Source: Sphingomonas hankookensis (GTDB taxonomy: Bacteria; Pseudomonadota; Alphaproteobacteria; Sphingomonadales; Sphingomonadaceae). From it: 64,000 nt of DNA. Position 1 is the first letter of the stretch. Every line of letters begins with the position of its first letter. Shown here piece by piece: positions 27,380 through 36,629 of this stretch. The position numbers and the translations under genes were made by a program. Location of the stretch: positions 186,001-250,000 of the forward strand of contig NZ_CP117025.1 of the NCBI RefSeq assembly GCF_028551275.1. Direction: 5' to 3'. The notes under the pieces are model-generated. The model was not told where the DNA came from. It saw only the letters and a list, made by a program, of their open reading frames with translations, and did no database searches.

Positions 27380-28186
27380 TTATGCGCTCCTACCTAGCAG
27401 CGGGTTTGGCTGGTCAATCAGATGCGCCATATTCTCGCGCCCGACCCGCATGTTCGCGTAGTGCGCGATCATCGTGTTCGCATCTTTCTTCCGGTAAATG
27501 CCGTACTGCCAGTATGCAAAACCGGTTCTGTTGTTGAACCCGAAGCTAATATTTTCCGCGTTGCATACAAGCTCACCATCGAGCCAAAGTCGCAGGAACC
27601 CAGTATCTTTGATGCTCGCCCGAAAGTTCAGGACAATGTTCGTCCATTTCCCCATCACGAGCGAACCGCTCCATCGAGTTCGGTAATTTGGATTCGCGAT
27701 TGGTGAGGCCAAGTTTGGATCAAACATCGTCGCCATTGCGAAGGGGATGACAGTTTGCCCGTTCTGCACCTTCGATGGGTAAGCCACGAATGATAGTGGC
27801 GGTGACATATGCACGTCTTCCGGCTCAGGATAATCGTGCCATTGTCCGACAATCGCGAATTCTGCCGTGATCGGCGTTTCGATCATGAATGAGTAAGCGA
27901 GCCAACCCTCTTCCTCGAATGCGAAGATGCTTTCCGGTCTGCCCGGTGTGAGCGGCGCATCGACAACGACCTCCGAGCGTTCGTTGCCGCTGACCAGATT
28001 CGTCGCGTCGCCTACATCACCGGACCGCACCTCGAACCGCTGTATTTGGCCATCGAGCACCAGCTTGTACTGGTGGGTATTGGCACGTTCGAAGGCGTAG
28101 GAGCGGCGATATTGCGAGCCGCCTACGACATGTCGCATCGGTTCGTTGATAGCGTTTCCCCGGAAGTCGGGACGGGAGTACATCAT
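27380..28186 (-). CDS. Tail-associated polysaccharide-lyase-like protein (concanavalin A fold)
   Basis: 268 residues. The order of strands RSYAFERANTHQYKLVLDGQ, GWLAYSFMIETPI, VGQWHDYPEPEDVHMSPPLS, KWTNIVLNFRASIKDTGFLRLWLDGELV and FAYWQYGIYRKK is that of the heparin-lyase-like family (PF14099). The catalytic residues are not certain from reading. Its start overlaps the end of the gene split by IS21 by 4 bases. Placed among fibre genes, it is probably a capsule-binding or depolymerising tail component. Paired with the SGNH spike it gives two different carbohydrate-active modules. Confidence 0.65.
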   Translation of the reverse strand: MMYSRPDFRGNAINEPMRHVVGGSQYRRSYAFERANTHQYKLVLDGQIQRFEVRSGDVGDATNLVSGNERSEVVVDAPLTPGRPESIFAFEEEGWLAYSFMIETPITAEFAIVGQWHDYPEPEDVHMSPPLSFVAYPSKVQNGQTVIPFAMATMFDPNLASPIANPNYRTRWSGSLVMGKWTNIVLNFRASIKDTGFLRLWLDGELVCNAENISFGFNNRTGFAYWQYGIYRKKDANTMIAHYANMRVGRENMAHLIDQPNPLLGRSA

Positions 28187-28808
28187 CGCGCGTAAGTCAG
28201 ATTCAGCGCGCGGACATCTCCTGCGTTGACCGCCGTGTTGTCGTTATCCGCGATGTTGCGCGTGATGCGTACCCCGATGCCGTTAAGCATCACGAGGCTG
28301 CAAAGGTCGAGCGAGAACGCGCCCGTTACCTCGAACACCATGACGGGCACCGACGATTGCGTGGGAGCGGTCGCGAGGTCGTAGATTTTGACATATGAAA
28401 CAACATCGGTGGCGCATTGCCCCTGCAACCGGGCCAAACGCGACGCTCCGGCAAAGACAAGGGTGGCGTTCGTCGTTGCCGCCGACTGCATCAAGCGCCA
28501 GTTCGAGTTGACGCAGCGGTCAAAGGTGATCTTGTTCGTGCGGCCATCAATGTTGGCGGGCATCGACCCCAAAAGTGCCAACCCGGTGTTTGAGAACACC
28601 TGCTGATTGACCATCGTGGTCATGGTCGCGCAAACCATTTCGCGCCCGTCTTGTGCGAGGCTGACCCGCAATACGCCGTATTTGTCGCTCTGAATTGTTG
28701 CGGTATCACCGATCGCGACCAGCGGGGGAACCTTACCCGCGCCAAGCCGCATATCGTTGTAGAGACCGCCGATCATCGGCTTGGTTGAGAAATCGACCGG
28801 CGTTGCGA
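28183..28808 (-). pseudogene. Tail/fibre protein, 3' part, split by IS21
   Basis: This is the 3' piece of a gene whose 5' piece is at 31334-31445. Removing IS21 and one 8-bp target copy joins DRFAT to PVDFSTKPMIGGLYND in frame, giving about 245 residues. The C-terminal half is beta-rich (VPVMVFEVTGAFSLDLCSLVML). The family resembles phage fibre proteins with the opening pattern VDANGVEFPG...VAVD. The ORF from ATG 28776 could still give a truncated product. Confidence 0.75.
28801..28808. repeat. IS21 target-site duplication, left copy (CGTTGCGA)
   Basis: CGTTGCGA at 28801-28808 is repeated exactly at 31326-31333 immediately outside the other end of the IS21 element. Intact duplication shows that this insertion arrived by simple transposition and has not been rearranged. 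Confidence 0.9.
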
Positions 28809-28924
28809 TGTGGATCGGCGTGGAAAAGGGACCCCGGTAGCGGGGTGATCGGCGTCGAAAAGGGACCCCTCATCCCGTTGGTCTAGGCTGTTCGCTTGGC
28901 GGTGTGTCAGGCGGCGAGATCGGG

Positions 28925-30436
28925 ATGCTGGTATTGGAGACGGTGTTGAGGATCCGGCGCGAGCACGCGTCGGGGAAGGCCATCAAGGCGATAGCGCGGG
29001 ACCTGCACCTGTCGCGCAAGGTGGTGCGCAAGGCGATCCGGGCGCCGGAAGCGGACATGGGGTATCGGCGGGAGGTACAGCCGCTGCCGAAGCTGGGGCC
29101 ATTTCAGGCGCGACTGGATGCGTTGCTGGAGGAAGATGAGGCACGGCCGCGGCGCGAGAAGCTGCGCCTCACGCGCATCCACGACCTGCTGCTGCGCGAG
29201 GGGTTCGACGGCTCGTACGACGCGGTGCGGCGTTATGCGGCCCGCTGGCGCCGGGCGCGACGTCGCGATGTGATGAATGCGCCGGCGTTCATCCCGCTGC
29301 TGTTCCGGCCGGGCGAGGCTTACCAGTTCGACTGGAGCCACGAGGACGTGGAGATTTCGGGCAAGCCGATGCGGGTAAAGGTCGCGCATGTCCGGCTATG
29401 CGCGTCGCGGGCAATGTATGTGCGAGCCTATCCCCGCGAGACACAGGAGATGCTGTTCGACGCGCATGCGCGGGCGTTTGCCTTCTTCGGAGGTGTGCCG
29501 ACGCGCGGCATCTACGACAACATGAAGACGGCGGTCACGAGCGTGTTCACGGGCAAGGAGCGTGTCTTCAACCGGCGCTTCCTGGTCATGGCCAACCATT
29601 ACATGGTCGAGCCGACCGCCTGCTCGCCGGCGTCGGGCTGGGAGAAAGGTCAGGTCGAGAACCAGGTGCAAACCGCACGCGGCCGCTTCTTCCAGCCACG
29701 CCTGCGATTTACCAGCCTCGAGGAGCTGAACGGTTGGCTGGAGGCCGAGTGTCGGCGCTGGACAGAGTTGCACCAGCATCCCGAGCAGAAGGAACTGACG
29801 GTTGCTCAGGCCTGGGCTGCCGAGCGCAGCGTGCTCCAGCCTGTTGTCGCACCCTTCGACGGCTTTCATGAGAGCGAGCATGCGGTAAGCGGCACATGCC
29901 TCATCAGCTTCGACCGCAACCGCTACTCCGTTTCTGCCAGGGTGGTGCGACGTGCCGTTCAGGTCCGCGCCTATGCCGACCGCATCGTCGTGCGCTGCGA
30001 CGGGGAAGTCGTCGCCGACCATCCCCGGTTTTTCGGCCGGGACCGGACCATCTACGACCCGTGGCATTATCTGCCGGTGTTGGCGACCAAGCCGGGCGCC
30101 CTGCGGAACGGCGCGCCGTTCCAGGGCTGGGAGCTGCCGCCTGCGCTGGCACGACTGCGGCGCAAGCTTGGCGTCGGTGACGATGCCGACCGGCGGTTCG
30201 TGCGGGTGCTGGCCGCGGTGCTCGACGACGGACTCGAGGCGGTGGAAGCGGCCGTGCGCGAAGCATTGCTGGCCGGCGTCGCCAGCGACGACGTCATCGT
30301 CAACATCCTGGCCCGCCGGCGCGAACCGCCGCGACCGCTGACTATTGTCACGCCAGAAGATCTGGCGCTGCGCCATCCGCCCCGCGCCGACTGCAACCGC
30401 TATGACAGCCTGCGAGGCCTCCATGCAGCGGCATGA
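28925..30436 (+). CDS. istA: IS21 transposase IstA
   Basis: About 503 residues. The N-terminal helix-turn-helix is in [19 protein letters not shown] and [15 protein letters not shown]. The DDE integrase core has [13 protein letters not shown] (first Asp), [12 protein letters not shown] (second Asp) and [15 protein letters not shown] (Glu). A C-terminal Mu-type beta domain contains [17 protein letters not shown]. IstA catalyses strand transfer and works with IstB. ATG 28925 is preferred over GTG 28904 because it begins the conserved part. It overlaps istB by 14 bases. Confidence 0.93.
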   Translation: MLVLETVLRIRREHASGKAIKAIARDLHLSRKVVRKAIRAPEADMGYRREVQPLPKLGPFQARLDALLEEDEARPRREKLRLTRIHDLLLREGFDGSYDAVRRYAARWRRARRRDVMNAPAFIPLLFRPGEAYQFDWSHEDVEISGKPMRVKVAHVRLCASRAMYVRAYPRETQEMLFDAHARAFAFFGGVPTRGIYDNMKTAVTSVFTGKERVFNRRFLVMANHYMVEPTACSPASGWEKGQVENQVQTARGRFFQPRLRFTSLEELNGWLEAECRRWTELHQHPEQKELTVAQAWAAERSVLQPVVAPFDGFHESEHAVSGTCLISFDRNRYSVSARVVRRAVQVRAYADRIVVRCDGEVVADHPRFFGRDRTIYDPWHYLPVLATKPGALRNGAPFQGWELPPALARLRRKLGVGDDADRRFVRVLAAVLDDGLEAVEAAVREALLAGVASDDVIVNILARRREPPRPLTIVTPEDLALRHPPRADCNRYDSLRGLHAAA

Positions 30437-31151
30437 GATGATGACGGCCATGACCGAGTTGGGGCTGAAGGGCATGGCTGGCGCTTTCGACGAGGCGGTC
30501 ACTACCGGTCTCCAGCGCAAGCGCACGACCATGGAGGTCCTGACCGACCTGCTGCGTGCCGAGGCGACGCACCGCCATGCAGCCTCGGTCCGTTACCGGA
30601 TGTCGGCCGCCAGGTTGCCCGCGGTGAAGGACCTCGACGCCTTCGTCTTCGGCGACACTCCCATCAACGAGGGACTGGTGCGCTCGCTGTACAGCGGCTC
30701 GTTTCTTCCGGGCCGACGCAACGTCGTGCTGGTCGGTGGAACGGGTACCGGCAAGACGCATCTCGCCACCGCCATCACCGCCAATGTGGTACGAGCCGGC
30801 GCCCGCGGACGCTACTTCAACACAGTGGACCTGGTGAACCGACTCGAGGAGGAAACGCGCCTTGGCAAGGCCGGCACGCTGGCGGCCCAGCTCTCGCGCC
30901 TCGACCTCGTGGTGCTCGACGAGCTTGGCTACCTGCCGTTTGCACGCTCGGGCGGTCAAATGCTCTTCCACCTCGTCAGCAAGCTCTACGAGCAGACCTC
31001 CGTCATCGTCACCACGAACCTCGCCTTTGGCGAGTGGCCGACCGTCTTTGGCGACCCCAAGATGACCACCGCACTGCTCGACCGTATTACCCACCATTGC
31101 GACATCGTCGAAACCGGCAACGACAGCTGGCGCTTCAAACATCGAAGCTGA
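30423..31151 (+). CDS. istB: IS21 helper ATPase IstB
   Basis: 242 residues. Walker A is [11 protein letters not shown], Walker B is [12 protein letters not shown], and sensor I lies in [19 protein letters not shown]. The N-terminal helical region [13 protein letters not shown] is typical. IstB forms an AAA+ assembly on target DNA that bends it and stimulates IstA. It starts inside the end of istA, so it is co-translated. Confidence 0.94.
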   Translation: MQRHEMMTAMTELGLKGMAGAFDEAVTTGLQRKRTTMEVLTDLLRAEATHRHAASVRYRMSAARLPAVKDLDAFVFGDTPINEGLVRSLYSGSFLPGRRNVVLVGGTGTGKTHLATAITANVVRAGARGRYFNTVDLVNRLEEETRLGKAGTLAAQLSRLDLVVLDELGYLPFARSGGQMLFHLVSKLYEQTSVIVTTNLAFGEWPTVFGDPKMTTALLDRITHHCDIVETGNDSWRFKHRS

Positions 31152-31333
31152 CGCCCAGGACCACCGGCAGAGAACGCTTCGCGCTGGTTGCGCCTCCGGT
31201 CGGGCTACGCCCGCCCTACGCCGCAACCAGCGCGAACGGTGCACCCGTCATACCCGTAACGCTGCTCGACGAAGGGGGTCCCTTTTGGACGCCGATAGGG
31301 GGTCCTTTTTGGACGCCGATTGACACGTTGCGA

Positions 31334-31445
31334 ACCTATCGACCGCGACCGAAACAGGTATGATGCCAGCACCACCGGCATCAAAAAACAGTCCGGGGAA
31401 CTCTACTCCGTTTGCATCTACGAGTGTCTTACTAACAAATGCCAT
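31334..31445 (-). pseudogene. Tail/fibre protein, 5' part, split by IS21
   Basis: ATG 31445 with an AGGAG Shine-Dalgarno opens the gene: AFVSKTLVDANGVEFPGLFF, then PVSVAVDRFAT, where IS21 begins. The frame continues at 28808 after the element. The target duplication copy 31326-31333 belongs to this side. The start is 8 bases after the stop of the preceding tail gene (31453). Confidence 0.75.
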
Positions 31446-31452
31446 TCGTCTC

Positions 31453-31983
31453 CTAAATGCCGAGCCAGAATGATGAACCGCTCATTCGGTTCGTGGCCCG
31501 CATAGGACTATTTACTCTCCGAACCACTGTTGCGATTATCGGGCAGCCGGTCACATCAACGACAGTGGTCCGCCCTGAAATCTGAACATAAGCTATGATC
31601 TTTCCTGTTGCAAAATGCTGCCCACGATCAATCACCGCAATAAGTTTGAGTGGATACAGCCCCGATGTAAAAGTGGTTTCGCCCTTACTATTCCGCGTCT
31701 CAAAAAGCGGTTGCCCGTCGCTGAGAGTGGCCACTTCTTCGAAAACGAAGTAGTTCGTAGCGTTGCCGTTCTGACCGGACACTGAGAATGTTCGGGAGTT
31801 GTGATTGCCAGCAGACTGGATTGCGATCCTTCCAATGTCGCCTGCGAGGGCAACGACTGATGCGCGATCTGCCGGAATCGTCAGTTGACCGCTCTGGACT
31901 GTGGCGGTCCCACTGCGTGCCAACGCCCAGGTCATATCATCACCATCGAACTGAACACGGTTGTCTGCGAACGTCTGAATCAC
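31453..31983 (-). CDS. Hypothetical phage tail-fibre-associated protein
   Basis: About 176 residues from a GTG at 31983 that lies in a GTGA overlap with the upstream stop; the longer frame to 32040 runs over the previous gene. Beta-rich sequence with repeated strand patterns (MTWALARSGTATVQSGQLTI, SGNERS-type fibre composition, NYFVFEEVATLSDGQPLFET). It belongs to the leftward string after the J-like gene. No family recognised. Confidence 0.6.
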   Translation of the reverse strand: MIQTFADNRVQFDGDDMTWALARSGTATVQSGQLTIPADRASVVALAGDIGRIAIQSAGNHNSRTFSVSGQNGNATNYFVFEEVATLSDGQPLFETRNSKGETTFTSGLYPLKLIAVIDRGQHFATGKIIAYVQISGRTTVVDVTGCPIIATVVRRVNSPMRATNRMSGSSFWLGI

Positions 31984-32288
31984 ATTACACCATAGGCGTA
32001 GCGTGCGTTCGGGCGCGTCACCAATACGCCGTTGCGCCAACGGACCGGTTCAAAAAACTCCCACGTCAGGGTCCGCCCCGCGATCGTCACGACGGCATCG
32101 TAGGCATTTGCGCCACCGTCGAGGCGGAGAAACACAGCGGTCCCGGTATCAAACCGTTCGTCAAAGACGGTCCCAACGCCATCGTTCCCGGTGAAATCTC
32201 GACCGATGCGCAGTGTGCCGAACTGTCGAAACAGTCGGGTTTCCCGATCAATAACTGGCTGGCCGGCGGCGTCCCATGTTTCGAGCAT
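31980..32288 (-). CDS. Hypothetical phage tail protein
   Basis: 102 residues, beta-rich (RLFRQFGTLRIGRDFTGND, TAVFLRLDGGANAYDAVVTI, WEFFEPVRWRNGVLV). Its ATG shares one base with the preceding stop (TAATG at 32290-32286) and its end overlaps the next start. This tight coupling marks one operon from the J-like gene downward. Function unknown, probably fibre assembly or tip decoration. Confidence 0.6.
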   Translation of the reverse strand: MLETWDAAGQPVIDRETRLFRQFGTLRIGRDFTGNDGVGTVFDERFDTGTAVFLRLDGGANAYDAVVTIAGRTLTWEFFEPVRWRNGVLVTRPNARYAYGVM

Positions 32289-32767
32289 TACCGTCGCCCG
32301 ATCCTGACGCGCATGATGCCGTTCGTGTCGCTGACGGAGATGACCCCGGCGTGGATCGCCAAGCCGTTTTCCGTAACATCGAGGCGACCAGTATAGGTCA
32401 TGTCCCCACCAAGCTGGATGGTCGTTGCGCCGTTGCCGGTAAGGGTCATGGTCGCGCTACCGTTGACCAGCGATGTTCGTTCAAGGCGCGCGTTCGCAAG
32501 CGTTTGAACCGCTTCGGAAACCGCAGTCGAAGGCGTTTCGGCCATAGCGCGAATGCGGGCGATGCACGGTCGATAATGGATCGCGCCATTCGCATCTGTC
32601 AGCGGATAATAGCCCAACGGACCAGTCTTGCCGCCCGCTTCGTCATAGCTGTTCGGGTCGTTCGCTGTTCCTGACAGGATCATGGACCAGCCAAGCTGCT
32701 CGCGCTCCATCGCAGCAAACAGGTCGCCATTCTTTGTCAGCAGTTCTTCGATTGTAGGTGTCGGCAT
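32288..32767 (-). CDS. Hypothetical phage tail protein (fibre region)
   Basis: 159 residues. The N-terminal half (TIEELLTKNGDLFAAMEREQ) is helical and the C-terminal half has fibre-like beta repeats (NGSATMTLTGNGATTIQLGG, MTYTGRLDVTENGLAI). The start lies 8 bases after the J-like stop, with a TAAATA box 5 bases before the ATG instead of a usual ribosome site. No named family. Confidence 0.6.
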   Translation of the reverse strand: MPTPTIEELLTKNGDLFAAMEREQLGWSMILSGTANDPNSYDEAGGKTGPLGYYPLTDANGAIHYRPCIARIRAMAETPSTAVSEAVQTLANARLERTSLVNGSATMTLTGNGATTIQLGGDMTYTGRLDVTENGLAIHAGVISVSDTNGIMRVRIGRR

Positions 32768-32775
32768 GACGGTAT

Positions 32776-35520
32776 TTACTCCAGCACCTCGCCACCACCG
32801 CCACCGCCACCGCTGCCGTTAACAACCGTGTTGGTTTGGACGACTGCCGCCGCCGCACGACGTAGTTCCGTGACCTCCAGCGTCGATCCCGCGCGGACGT
32901 ATGTCGGTCCTTCCGTATCGAGACTGCGCAAGCGGAACGTGACGGTATGGCTTCCCGGCGCGATGCCAGACACGAACGCAAATGGGGTGATCGGGACAGA
33001 GCCACGAGAATTACTGTTGTCGAACGGCATTCGAACTCGCGCGGTCTGCGCTACGTTGCCATCCACCACGATTTCGCCCGTAAAGATAAGATCGTCGGCA
33101 TGGTCCGCCTGCGCGAACATCTGGACCTTTAGGACGCTATCGGCGTCAACCTTGTCGAATACGAACGAGATGACATCGGCGGTCGTATTGTAAGGACACG
33201 CCACGTCACTCGATAGTGTCGCGAAGCTGCTGCGTGAGGTAGCGGCGATTGCAAGGCTCGGGCTATCCACCGAACCAGCTTTGATCCGGTCAACCTCAAC
33301 GTCATACATCTTCACCTTGCCGCCATCGTTGGCGTCGGCGACGAAGTAGGATTTTCCGGTGTCCGGGTCTTCGATGCTGAATTTCTTTACATCGAACGCG
33401 ATGCTGCGGGTGCTTCCCTGCAAACGCAGACCCGACACTTTCCCGTTCGCAGTCAGGACAAGTTGGGCGGTAGCTTCGTTGCCGTTCAGTGCGCGAAGGA
33501 TGAACGCAATTTCACTGGATTGGCCACCGACCGTGGATCGCAGAGTGCGAACCGATTCCGCTACCGTCTTGGTAGTCGGGTCAGCCGGATCAACGGTTGT
33601 ACGGTCATAGCTGTTGATTGCAGCCGCGATGGGGCCGCCGGGGGCAATTATTTTTGCCTCTAAACCATCTACCTGACGGGCAATAGCACCGGTACGCGAA
33701 GTCAGAACTTCGTCGTATGACGATATGCGGGCTGAAACAGCGCTACTTACGTCCGCTGTCGTCAGGCTGCTTAATTCCGACAGCCGCGAAACCAGTGACT
33801 TGCCGGGTTCGATCTCGACCGTGGAACCGTTGAGGATGAAGGCTTGCCCGTCTGCCCGCTTCTGCCCGATCAACGAGACGGTATCGGTTATTGCCTTGTC
33901 GCCCTGCACCCGTTCTTGATCGATACGAGCTACGACAGGACCGAGCGGTAGACCGCTGACGTGTGTGATGTCTTCGTATCGTTGGCGGCGCTGTTCCGCC
34001 AAAAGCTGCGCATTGAGGATTGCGCGACCCGCTTCCACCTGCGCTACCTCGATAGGGGCGATCTTTCCCAAATCGGATATGACATCAATAACGGGTTTTC
34101 CGCCGACATCCGTTCCGACTGGTGCACCCTTGGTCGCGCCGTCCTCCAACGTCACGATTGCTGCACCGTTTTGGTCGAGGAGATTCAGGCCAGCCTTCGC
34201 GCCTACCGTCGCGTTGTCCTGCGGCTTTCCCGCTCCTGACGTGCCTGCCCAGGTCGATACCGTGCGGGCGTCCCCGGCCATGGCGTTCCATACGGCCTGG
34301 TGCTTTTCCCGGTACGTTGCCCAGCGGCTTTTGAACGCTGCGCGGTCGATCGGGCTGTTGACAGTGATGTCGGCGAGGAGCGGGGCTAGGTATGCCTTCA
34401 GGGCCTCATGGGCTGCGACATAGGCGTTCCATTCGGTCGCGGCGTTGTAGATACCAATCTTGCTGGCGATGGTGCTACGCTCGGCGGCAGCCTCCTCAAG
34501 CAATCGCTGATTGTCGATTTTCTCGCTGCGATCGAGGATGCCGTCGGCACCCATGTTGTCGATTTCGATTTCCGCGGCTTCCGCTGTGGCCTTAGCCAAA
34601 TCTGCGGTTTCCCTAACCAGCTCTAACGCGGCGTCCTGCTCTGCGATCGACCCGGCGAGTTCCAGCAGCTTGGGACTGATGTCAGAGGCGCTGTGTACGC
34701 CCCAGCAAGGGTTATAGCCGACCTCGACTTGCCATAGGGGATCAGCGACGTTGCGTTCGAGGATTGCCCCTACAGAGGGTTCTGCGGACCCGTCTGCGAG
34801 CAAGGGCTTTGCAGCCTTAGGCGCGAATGCGTTGCCAACCTGCCAGACGCCTTGATTATCTGAAATTAGATAGCCACCGGCATCCAGAACGGCCTTGCGG
34901 CAGACGGTTCCTACATCGACGGGTTCTTTCGAGTAGAATGACCAACCCTTGTTTGCGAGTGCGGCGAACGACCCAATTTCTGAGGCACTGAATTCAGCTT
35001 TGCGTAGGAGGGCTGGAACGATGTCCGCGACCGTATCGGGGTATTGGCCGTAGAAGATGCCGCCCTGCACGTCGGCGGTGATCTTCTTGTCGGATGCACC
35101 TCCAAGCCTGAACATACCAAGCGCATTGCACTTTGCCCATTCACCCGGCTTGAGGGTCAGGGCGGCGAGTTCGTTGTAGGTTCCTACAGTTGCGATAGGT
35201 GCGGCCAGCGCCTGCGCAAAGTCATAGACGGCTGCGATGTCTTGAACCGGTCCGTAGCCATGGACCTGATAAATCCACTTCGCGGCGTCTACTATAACGG
35301 GTTCGATACTGAGGCAGTGGCCGATGGTGATCGGCTTTACCGCGCCCTTCATGCCTACTGGACCTTCTCCACCTCCAGTTCCCGCGTACACTGCATTAAG
35401 GAGCGGTCGGTTCAGTCTTCCGGTTAAGGAGCGGAGAGCGACAGTAGCGGTTACGCCTTCGCGCTGAATACCGCTTGTGGTCGCTTCGAAGAGTTTGCGG
35501 TAAGAGGCAAAGGGTGATCC
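32776..35520 (-). pseudogene. Tail-tip / host-specificity (J-like) protein, N-terminus lost
   Basis: About 914 phage-encoded residues remain. The early part (TVALRSLTGRLNRPLLNAVYAGT through VEVGYNPCWGVHS) matches the beta domains of central tail-hub proteins. A coiled middle (ELAGSIAEQDAALELVRETA) is followed by a DUF1983-type region with DPDTGKSYFVADANDGGKVKMYDVEVDRIKAGSV. The C-terminus is beta-rich and ends in an eight-glycine run. The 5' end is cut by the IS3 element at 35521. The ORF continues 9 codons into the IS and picks up an ATG there (35547), so a fusion product could be made. The lost N-terminal domains carry the hub fold, so tail assembly should fail. Confidence 0.8.
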
Positions 35521-35583
35521 TGAGCTGCCCCCTTCTGAGTGGTCCATCGACTATGACAGTCTGGATCAAGGAAGGGACGACGC

Positions 35584-35862
35584 ATGCCTGCCAAGAAGCA
35601 CAAGCCTGAGGAGATCATCGGGAAGCTGCGTGAGGTCGAGATCATGCTGGGCCAGGGCGGGACGACCGCTGAGGCATGCCGGCGGATCGCGGTCAGCGAG
35701 CAGACTTACTACCGCTGGCGCAAGGAGTACGGCGGCTTGAAGACGGATCAGGCGCGTCGGATGAAAGATCTGGAGAAGGAGAACCTGCGGCTGCGGCGTG
35801 CGATCTCCGACCTGACACTGGACAAGTTGATTCTACAGGAGGCGGCGCGGGGAAACTTCTGA
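35584..35862 (+). CDS. IS3-family OrfA (copy A)
   Basis: 92 residues: a helix-turn-helix (EIIGKLREVEIMLGQGGTTA, SEQTYYRWRKEYGG) followed by a leucine-zipper-like helix (MKDLEKENLRLRRAISDLTL). This is the DNA-binding part of the OrfAB transposase. The heptamer GGGGAAAC region at 35850-35856 (G GGA AAC in codon phase) lies just before its TGA and fits a -1 ribosomal slip into orfB. Confidence 0.92.
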   Translation: MPAKKHKPEEIIGKLREVEIMLGQGGTTAEACRRIAVSEQTYYRWRKEYGGLKTDQARRMKDLEKENLRLRRAISDLTLDKLILQEAARGNF

Positions 35863-36416
35863 GCCCCGCGCGACGCCGACGCTGCATCGACCAGGTGCGA
35901 GAGGTGCTGTACGTATCCGAGCGGCGCGTGTGCCGCGTGCTGGGGCAGCACCGGTCGACACAGCGCAAGGTGCCGTGCGGGGCAGATGACGAAGAGGTGC
36001 TGACCGACGACATCGTCGCGCTGGCCAGGCAGTACGGGCGCTACGGCTACCGCCGGGTAACCGCACTGCTGCATGCGGCGGGCTGGTCGGTGAACCATAA
36101 ACGGGTGGAGCGGATCTGGCGGCGCGAAGGCCTCAAGGTGCCGCAGAAGCAACCTAAACGTGGCCGGCTATGGTTGAACGACGGCTCGTGCATCCGGCTG
36201 CGACCGGAGTATCCGGGGCATGTGTGGGCGTATGACTTCGTCGAAGCGCGGACGCATGACGGGCGCAAGTTCCGGATACTGACCATCATCGATGAGGCCA
36301 GCAGGGAATGCCTGGCACTGGTCGTCGCGCGCCAGCTTCGACACGAAGACGTGCTGGCAGCGCTTGCCGACCTGTTCATCGCGAGGGGTCCGCCCGCGCA
36401 TATCAGATCAGATAAC
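35857..36416 (+). pseudogene. IS3-family OrfB, 5' part (copy A)
   Basis: In the -1 frame relative to orfA. Visible segments are REVLYVSERRVCRVLGQHRS, YGYRRVTALLHAAGW and the first catalytic Asp in VWAYDFVEARTHDG. The part ends at PPAHIRSDN, right after the second catalytic Asp, where IS110 is inserted. The continuation starts at 38076 with GSEFIATA in the same frame. The transposase cannot be made while IS110 is present. Confidence 0.88.
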
Positions 36417-36629
36417 GTCCTAGGTCGGGAAGCAGCGGCGGCAAACGGCCAGCAGGTCTCATTGCGCCAATCACGATCAGCGCTGATGTTATTCTGATCC
36501 AGATGGCTTCCATCGTCAAGGAAAGCGCTCTCGGCCATAGCAAACACAGGATCCAGCGGCCGCTTCGGTCGTGGTCCTCACCGTCCTTAAAATGAGATGC
36601 GGGTGCCGGATGGAAGGCCCGAACATTAT

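Larger units (their letters stand above)
28809..31325 (+). mobile_element. IS21-family insertion sequence, intact (2517 bp)
   Basis: The ends are TGTGGATCGGCGTGGAAAAG on the left and, on the opposite strand, TGTCAATCGGCGTCCAAAAA on the right. A second internal copy of the ATCGGCGT(C)(G/C)AAAAGG motif occurs near each end (28846 and about 31298), as usual for IS21 multiple-terminal repeats. It carries istA and istB and is flanked by the 8-bp duplication CGTTGCGA. Confidence 0.93.
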
